A stretch of DNA of 45,898 bases from Lachnospiraceae bacterium (GTDB taxonomy: Bacteria; Bacillota; Clostridia; Lachnospirales; Lachnospiraceae): NCBI GenBank assembly GCA_017427415.1, contig JAFRSU010000028.1, forward strand, positions 1 to 45,898, in the 5' to 3' direction. Each line of letters begins with the position of its first letter. Positions within the stretch are counted from its first letter, which is position 1. The notes beneath the pieces are model-generated. The model was not told the DNA's origin. It searched no databases and was given only the letters and a program-made list of their open reading frames with translations. Shown here in pieces: positions 42,075 to 45,898 of this stretch. The position numbers were made by a program, and so were the translations under genes.

Positions 42075-44159
42075 ATGAGACTTTTTAAAAATGAATTGAT
42101 CAGGCTCTGGAGAACCCCGAGCATCATAATAACCCTTATCATTGCATGTTTTGTGACCTTTGGGGTTTCAAATATGACATCAAAGGGGATGATACCCTTT
42201 GGCCTTGTCTCTGAGTATAAAGCTGCATATAAAAACATTAATACCGTCGATCCGGATGAGGCATTGGATTTATATTCCGGATTTGAATTTGATGAGATGG
42301 AGTTCAGTGCTGAGGCATTTCTTAATAAAACCATAAAAAGCGAGCTCACGGAACTTGTATCATATGAGGAATACCTTAAAGGCATAACCGACACGGCAAA
42401 GCGTATGACCTCAGTGTCAATATTTGCCGATAAAGACAGCTTTACGTATAGGAATGCCATAAAAACAGCCGATGTTTATGAAGAACTAAAAGGGAAAATA
42501 AACATAAAAGCCGGACCTTCAAAAGGAATGGAACTATGGTCCGGAAATGGTTTTACGGGGCTTATCATCATGTTGGTGATGCTGATGATCATTAATGAGA
42601 TGATAATAAAGGACAGGGAATCGGGACAGATGAACCTGCTTTTTACTATGGAAAAAGGAAGAGGGGTACATGGTTCCATCAAAATCATGGTATGTTTCTT
42701 CTCTGCATTTATTGTTACCTTTGTTGTGCTCCTAACGGCATGCGTTTCCTGCAGTTTTATTTTTGGTATAGGGAATATTTTACGACCAATCCAGTCTATA
42801 GTTGGATTAAAAGGCTGCACTATGGAAGTTTCGGTACTGGGGTACATGCTGATATATTTTCTTTTGATGGCATTGGCAGCCGCCGTTATAAGTATAATTT
42901 TTTTCCTGATTGCGTCAAAGTTTAAGACATCCGTATATGTTTATTTCGGTATTGCCGCTGTGGCCGGAATTGAGGCAGTACTGTATTATCTTATTAGGGA
43001 GAACAGCTATCTTGCGTTCTTTAGAGAGTTTAATCTTATGTCTTTCCTTAACCCCGGAAGATACTTGTCATTATATGGAAATATCAGTCTGTTCGGTTAT
43101 CCGGTGAATCGGCTGATATTTGTTATCTGTTCTCTTGCTCTGATTGTGTTTATCCTACTCCCTTTGGCAGTAAAAATTTACTCTGTTCAGCCAACTATAA
43201 CTGTGCAGAAAAAAGAGGACGGGATACCTTTGAGCATATTAAAAAAAGGCAGACTGCAATCAGTATCCGTTTGGGGACATGAGTTTTACAAGCTTTTTAT
43301 CTGTGGGGGAGTATTAGGAGTTCTTACATTATTTGTTTTATATAGTGTGTTGAATTTTACTCCGGAGAGGGAGTATTTTGAGAATGAATCGGCAGTATAT
43401 TATAAGAATTATGCACTGGCTTTTCAGGGTGAAATTACGGAAGATACTTTGAAAGCTATGGAAAAAGAGAGAAAACGGTATGATGATATAAGGGATGAAA
43501 TGCGAAAAGTACTTTCCGGCGCTTCACCTGAGCTTGCAGGCAGTATTGCAACACAATATCAGGATATGTTAAAACCTGAAGCCGGATTGGAGTTGCTATT
43601 TTCAAAGCTGGACGTGTTAAAAGAAAACGGCGGATATATATTATATGATACGGGATATCGTATGCTTTCTTTTGACAGATTGGCAGAACGGAAGGAATTA
43701 ACCATGGCTATAACGGCATCATTGATGCTCGTGCTTTCACTAACATTTTTGTTTGCGGGGGATGACAGCATACATATAGATAGGGTGACATCGGTCTGCA
43801 TAAATGGAAGAAGACGTCTTTATATCAAAAAAATAGTCATAGGTATGATGGTCGCCCTGATCATATGGTGTATGAATTATCTGCCATATATTATCAGTGT
43901 TTTGAATGTATATGGCTGTCAAGGTCTTGAGTATCCTGCCCAATCTGTAAGTACCTTGTCAGGAACGATATTTGAAAAACTGAATATGACAGTCAGGGGA
44001 AGTATGATCGTTTTATGTTTCCTAAAGTATATGGGGTTGGTAGCTGAATTATTTATTTTATCGGCTGTTTCAAAAAAGATTAGGAGTATCGGAGGTACTA
44101 TGGTAGCAGGAATATGTCTTTTGGCAGGACCGTTGATGCTTATGTATGTTTTGGTGTGA
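42075..44159 (+). CDS. ABC-2 type transporter permease, large (system 4)
   Basis: A 694-aa membrane protein paralogous to 22445-24556: MRLFKNELIRLWRTPSIIIT start, SIFADKDSFTYRNA, KDRESGQMNLLFT, LSFLNPGRYLSLYGNISLFG, a second half starting SVSVWGHEFYKLFICGG, GGYILYDTGYRML and C-terminal helices. Two extracytoplasmic regions, one per half, could contact the lipoprotein. It is last in the operon, before a strong terminator. Confidence 0.82.
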   Translation: MRLFKNELIRLWRTPSIIITLIIACFVTFGVSNMTSKGMIPFGLVSEYKAAYKNINTVDPDEALDLYSGFEFDEMEFSAEAFLNKTIKSELTELVSYEEYLKGITDTAKRMTSVSIFADKDSFTYRNAIKTADVYEELKGKINIKAGPSKGMELWSGNGFTGLIIMLVMLMIINEMIIKDRESGQMNLLFTMEKGRGVHGSIKIMVCFFSAFIVTFVVLLTACVSCSFIFGIGNILRPIQSIVGLKGCTMEVSVLGYMLIYFLLMALAAAVISIIFFLIASKFKTSVYVYFGIAAVAGIEAVLYYLIRENSYLAFFREFNLMSFLNPGRYLSLYGNISLFGYPVNRLIFVICSLALIVFILLPLAVKIYSVQPTITVQKKEDGIPLSILKKGRLQSVSVWGHEFYKLFICGGVLGVLTLFVLYSVLNFTPEREYFENESAVYYKNYALAFQGEITEDTLKAMEKERKRYDDIRDEMRKVLSGASPELAGSIATQYQDMLKPEAGLELLFSKLDVLKENGGYILYDTGYRMLSFDRLAERKELTMAITASLMLVLSLTFLFAGDDSIHIDRVTSVCINGRRRLYIKKIVIGMMVALIIWCMNYLPYIISVLNVYGCQGLEYPAQSVSTLSGTIFEKLNMTVRGSMIVLCFLKYMGLVAELFILSAVSKKIRSIGGTMVAGICLLAGPLMLMYVLV

Positions 44160-44184
44160 TATTGACATTGCATAAAGGTTATAA

Positions 44185-44215
44185 AATCGGCGGTCTGTTC
44201 GACCGCCGATTATTT
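44185..44215. terminator. Bidirectional terminator between the permease and PurF-like genes
   Basis: AATCGGCGGTC-TGTTC-GACCGCCGATT, an 11-bp perfect stem with A/T-rich flanks on both sides. Confidence 0.9.
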
Positions 44216-44260
44216 CCCGTTTTGCTTTCGAAATTCTCTAGCCAGTTCCTTTAGGTAATC

Positions 44261-45676
44261 TTATTCTTCCCCGTTCCAGCAATATGTACATAAGTTTTCC
44301 GTGGGGATGCCGACTGCTTCGAGCATGTCGTCCAAGCGGTTGAAACGAAGAGTCGTGAAGTTAAGCTCCTTCCTTATCTCTTCGAGCATGGTCTCGTATT
44401 TCTCAGAGTCGGGGTTGGTGTATTCCTTAAGTACTTCCTTTGAAGGGTTCTCGGTACCCTCAAGCCTTGCTATCACACGTCTGGTGATGAGGTCCATCTC
44501 GGACTTCGAACGTGAGAAGTTAAGATATTTGCAGCCGAATACCAGAGGCGGGCAGGCAGGTCTGATGTGGACCTCTTTTGCGCCGTTCTGATATAAGAAC
44601 TCGGTGGTCTCTCTCAGCTGTGTGCCACGTACTATCGAGTCATCTATGAGCAGTAAGCTCTTACCCTTTATAAGGTCGTGTACGGGCAGCAGCTTCATCT
44701 TTGCTATCAGGTCACGCTTCGACTGTATGGTCGGCATAAATGAACGCGGCCAGGTAGGAGTGTACTTTATGAAAGGTCTTGAGAAGGGTATGCCGGACTC
44801 ATTGGAATATCCTATGGCATGTGCTGTACCGGAGTCGGGGATACCGGCTACGATATCAGGCTTTACATTATCACGTTTTGCTAAGGCTTTTCCGCAGTTG
44901 TATCTCATCTTTTCTACGCTGATGCCCTCATATGAGCTCGAAGGATATCCGTAGTATACCCAGAGGAAGGTGCATACTTTCTTTTTGTCCCCTGCGGGGA
45001 GAAGTACCTTTACACCTTCGGGTGTGACTATATCTATTTCACCGGGGCCTAACTCCTTATAGTCGGAGTAGCCTAAGTTCCTGTATGAAAAATCTTCAAA
45101 GGCTAAGCAATATGCGTCGTCTTTCTTTCCGATAACGAGAGGGGTCCTGCCGTACTTATCTCTTGCCGCATAGATACCTTTTTCGGTAAGGATCAGCATG
45201 GTGAGTGAGCCGTCTATGGCATCAAGGGCGTATTTTATTCCGTCGATGATATTCTCTTTCTGGTTGATCAGGGAGGCTACGAGCTCGGTGGGGTTGATAT
45301 CTCCGCCGCTCATCTCTAAGAAATGTGAGCTGCCGTTTGCAAATACGGTCTTTACAAGCTCGTCGGTGTTGTTGATACGGCTTACCGTAGTGATGGCATA
45401 TGTGCCGTGATGTGAACGTACCATTAAAGGCTGGGGCTCATAATCGGAGATGCATCCTATGCCCATGGTGCCTTTCATTTCCTGGATGTCTCTGTCAAAC
45501 TTGGTCCTAAAGGGGGCATTTTCTATGTTGTGGATGGAACGGTTGAACTTTCCGTCACCGTATACTGCCATGCCGCCACGCCTGGTACCTAAATGAGAGT
45601 GGTAATCAATACCGAAAAATAAATCAAACAAACAGTCTTCGTTTTTTGTGGAAACGACACCAAAAAATCCGCCCAT
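44261..45676 (-). CDS. PurF-like amidophosphoribosyltransferase paralogue lacking the glutaminase Cys
   Basis: A 471-aa protein with the full PurF layout: N-terminal Ntn glutaminase-like domain and C-terminal phosphoribosyltransferase domain with PRPP motif LLIDDSIVRGTQLRETTEF. Cys in VCTFLWVYYG, ACPPLVFGC and CTYCWNGEE correspond to iron-sulfur ligands of Bacillus-type PurF. But the mature N-terminus reads MGGFFGVVS where PurF has a catalytic Cys (CGVFG), and RRGGMAVYG replaces the RGQ-SAG motif. It may use ammonia, have another activity, or be regulatory. GAGGT lies before the ATG. It may be an ordinary lineage-specific paralogue. Confidence 0.8.
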   Translation of the reverse strand: MGGFFGVVSTKNEDCLFDLFFGIDYHSHLGTRRGGMAVYGDGKFNRSIHNIENAPFRTKFDRDIQEMKGTMGIGCISDYEPQPLMVRSHHGTYAITTVSRINNTDELVKTVFANGSSHFLEMSGGDINPTELVASLINQKENIIDGIKYALDAIDGSLTMLILTEKGIYAARDKYGRTPLVIGKKDDAYCLAFEDFSYRNLGYSDYKELGPGEIDIVTPEGVKVLLPAGDKKKVCTFLWVYYGYPSSSYEGISVEKMRYNCGKALAKRDNVKPDIVAGIPDSGTAHAIGYSNESGIPFSRPFIKYTPTWPRSFMPTIQSKRDLIAKMKLLPVHDLIKGKSLLLIDDSIVRGTQLRETTEFLYQNGAKEVHIRPACPPLVFGCKYLNFSRSKSEMDLITRRVIARLEGTENPSKEVLKEYTNPDSEKYETMLEEIRKELNFTTLRFNRLDDMLEAVGIPTENLCTYCWNGEE

Positions 45677-45810
45677 ATCTCTACCTCGTAAAAAAGAATT
45701 CTTCCACAGTGCTTATTGTAGCAAGATGGTGTCAAGATAGCAAGTAGTTTTTTGCAAATTTTACGTAAAAATTACGAAGAAAATAACGGCATTTTTTAAC
45801 CAATATGTAT
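45677..45810. other. Gene-free stretch upstream of the PurF-like gene
   Basis: An AT-rich region holding the PurF-like ribosome site and, presumably, its promoter; no convincing hexamer pair or riboswitch was recognised. Confidence 0.3.
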
Positions 45811-45898
45811 AAATGTGACAGGGGGACGGTTCTCTTGTCACATTTTTATATGATCCAGCCAGTTGAGAGAACAAAATGTGAAAAGAGAACCGTCCCCC
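45811..45898. repeat. Large inverted repeat GGGGGACGGTTCTCTTGTCA type (runs to window edge)
   Basis: Arms 45821-45846 and 45873-45898 match at 25 of 26 positions. A nested AAATGTGACA / TGTCACATTT (45811-45820, 45836-45845) lies in the left arm. This motif type is common between clostridial genes and may be a small non-autonomous mobile repeat. Confidence 0.8.

Overview
The window reads as a chromosome segment of an anaerobic Firmicute of the Lachnospiraceae type (Butyrivibrio/Roseburia-like). The grounds are the moderate GC, strong AGGAG ribosome sites, a rubredoxin-fused flavodiiron protein, an L10-leader/rplJ-rplL block, and an HU - S4 protein - DivIC - TilS - FtsH cluster. That cluster lacks yabP, yabQ and spoIIE, which sit in this neighbourhood in many spore-forming relatives; this hints at an asporogenous lineage.

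Layout. 1-9950 is mostly core: the end of a sodium:solute symporter; an amino-acid ABC importer whose binding protein looks circularly permuted; a flavodiiron protein; an esterase; HU, S4, DivIC, TilS and FtsH. 9950-15000 holds a MATE transporter between two copies of a ~116-nt structured RNA candidate. Next comes a two-gene cassette (secreted Cys/His protein plus lipoprotein), bounded by a third partial copy of the RNA that an IS200-type element interrupts. 15000-29200 is accessory. It contains a maltose-type ABC operon with a propeller+binding-protein lipoprotein, a Cys-rich secreted peptide, an HAAS/secreted protein/PadR operon, an ABC-2 exporter operon with two lipoproteins, a second small secreted protein, and a second almost identical PadR gene behind a decayed copy of its operon. 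29200-30460 is the L10-leader/rplJ/rplL block. 30410-34112 is a small island flanked by a perfect 45-bp direct repeat that is also a terminator. Then follow a GH27 glycosidase, a BlaI/BlaR1-like pair, a second ABC-2 exporter operon paralogous to the first but with its two lipoproteins fused, and a PurF-like protein lacking the glutaminase cysteine.

How it may work together. Three genes for secreted proteins (12115+, 20827-, 28533-) share a ~30-bp box that ends in the -35 hexamer. Two of these promoters lie in related divergent regions opposite PadR operons, so a PadR/HAAS-controlled secreted-peptide and ABC regulon is the leading hypothesis. The fused paralogue at 38.5-44.2 kb instead sits behind TCTA-N7-TAGA dyads shared with the divergent blaI/blaR1-like genes. 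That BlaR1 carries an RCC1-like repeat region where a penicillin sensor would normally be. These propeller/solute-binding lipoproteins next to exporter-type ABC pairs are the strongest candidate for an undescribed system. Substrate and function cannot be read from sequence alone. No tRNA, rRNA or CRISPR array was seen.
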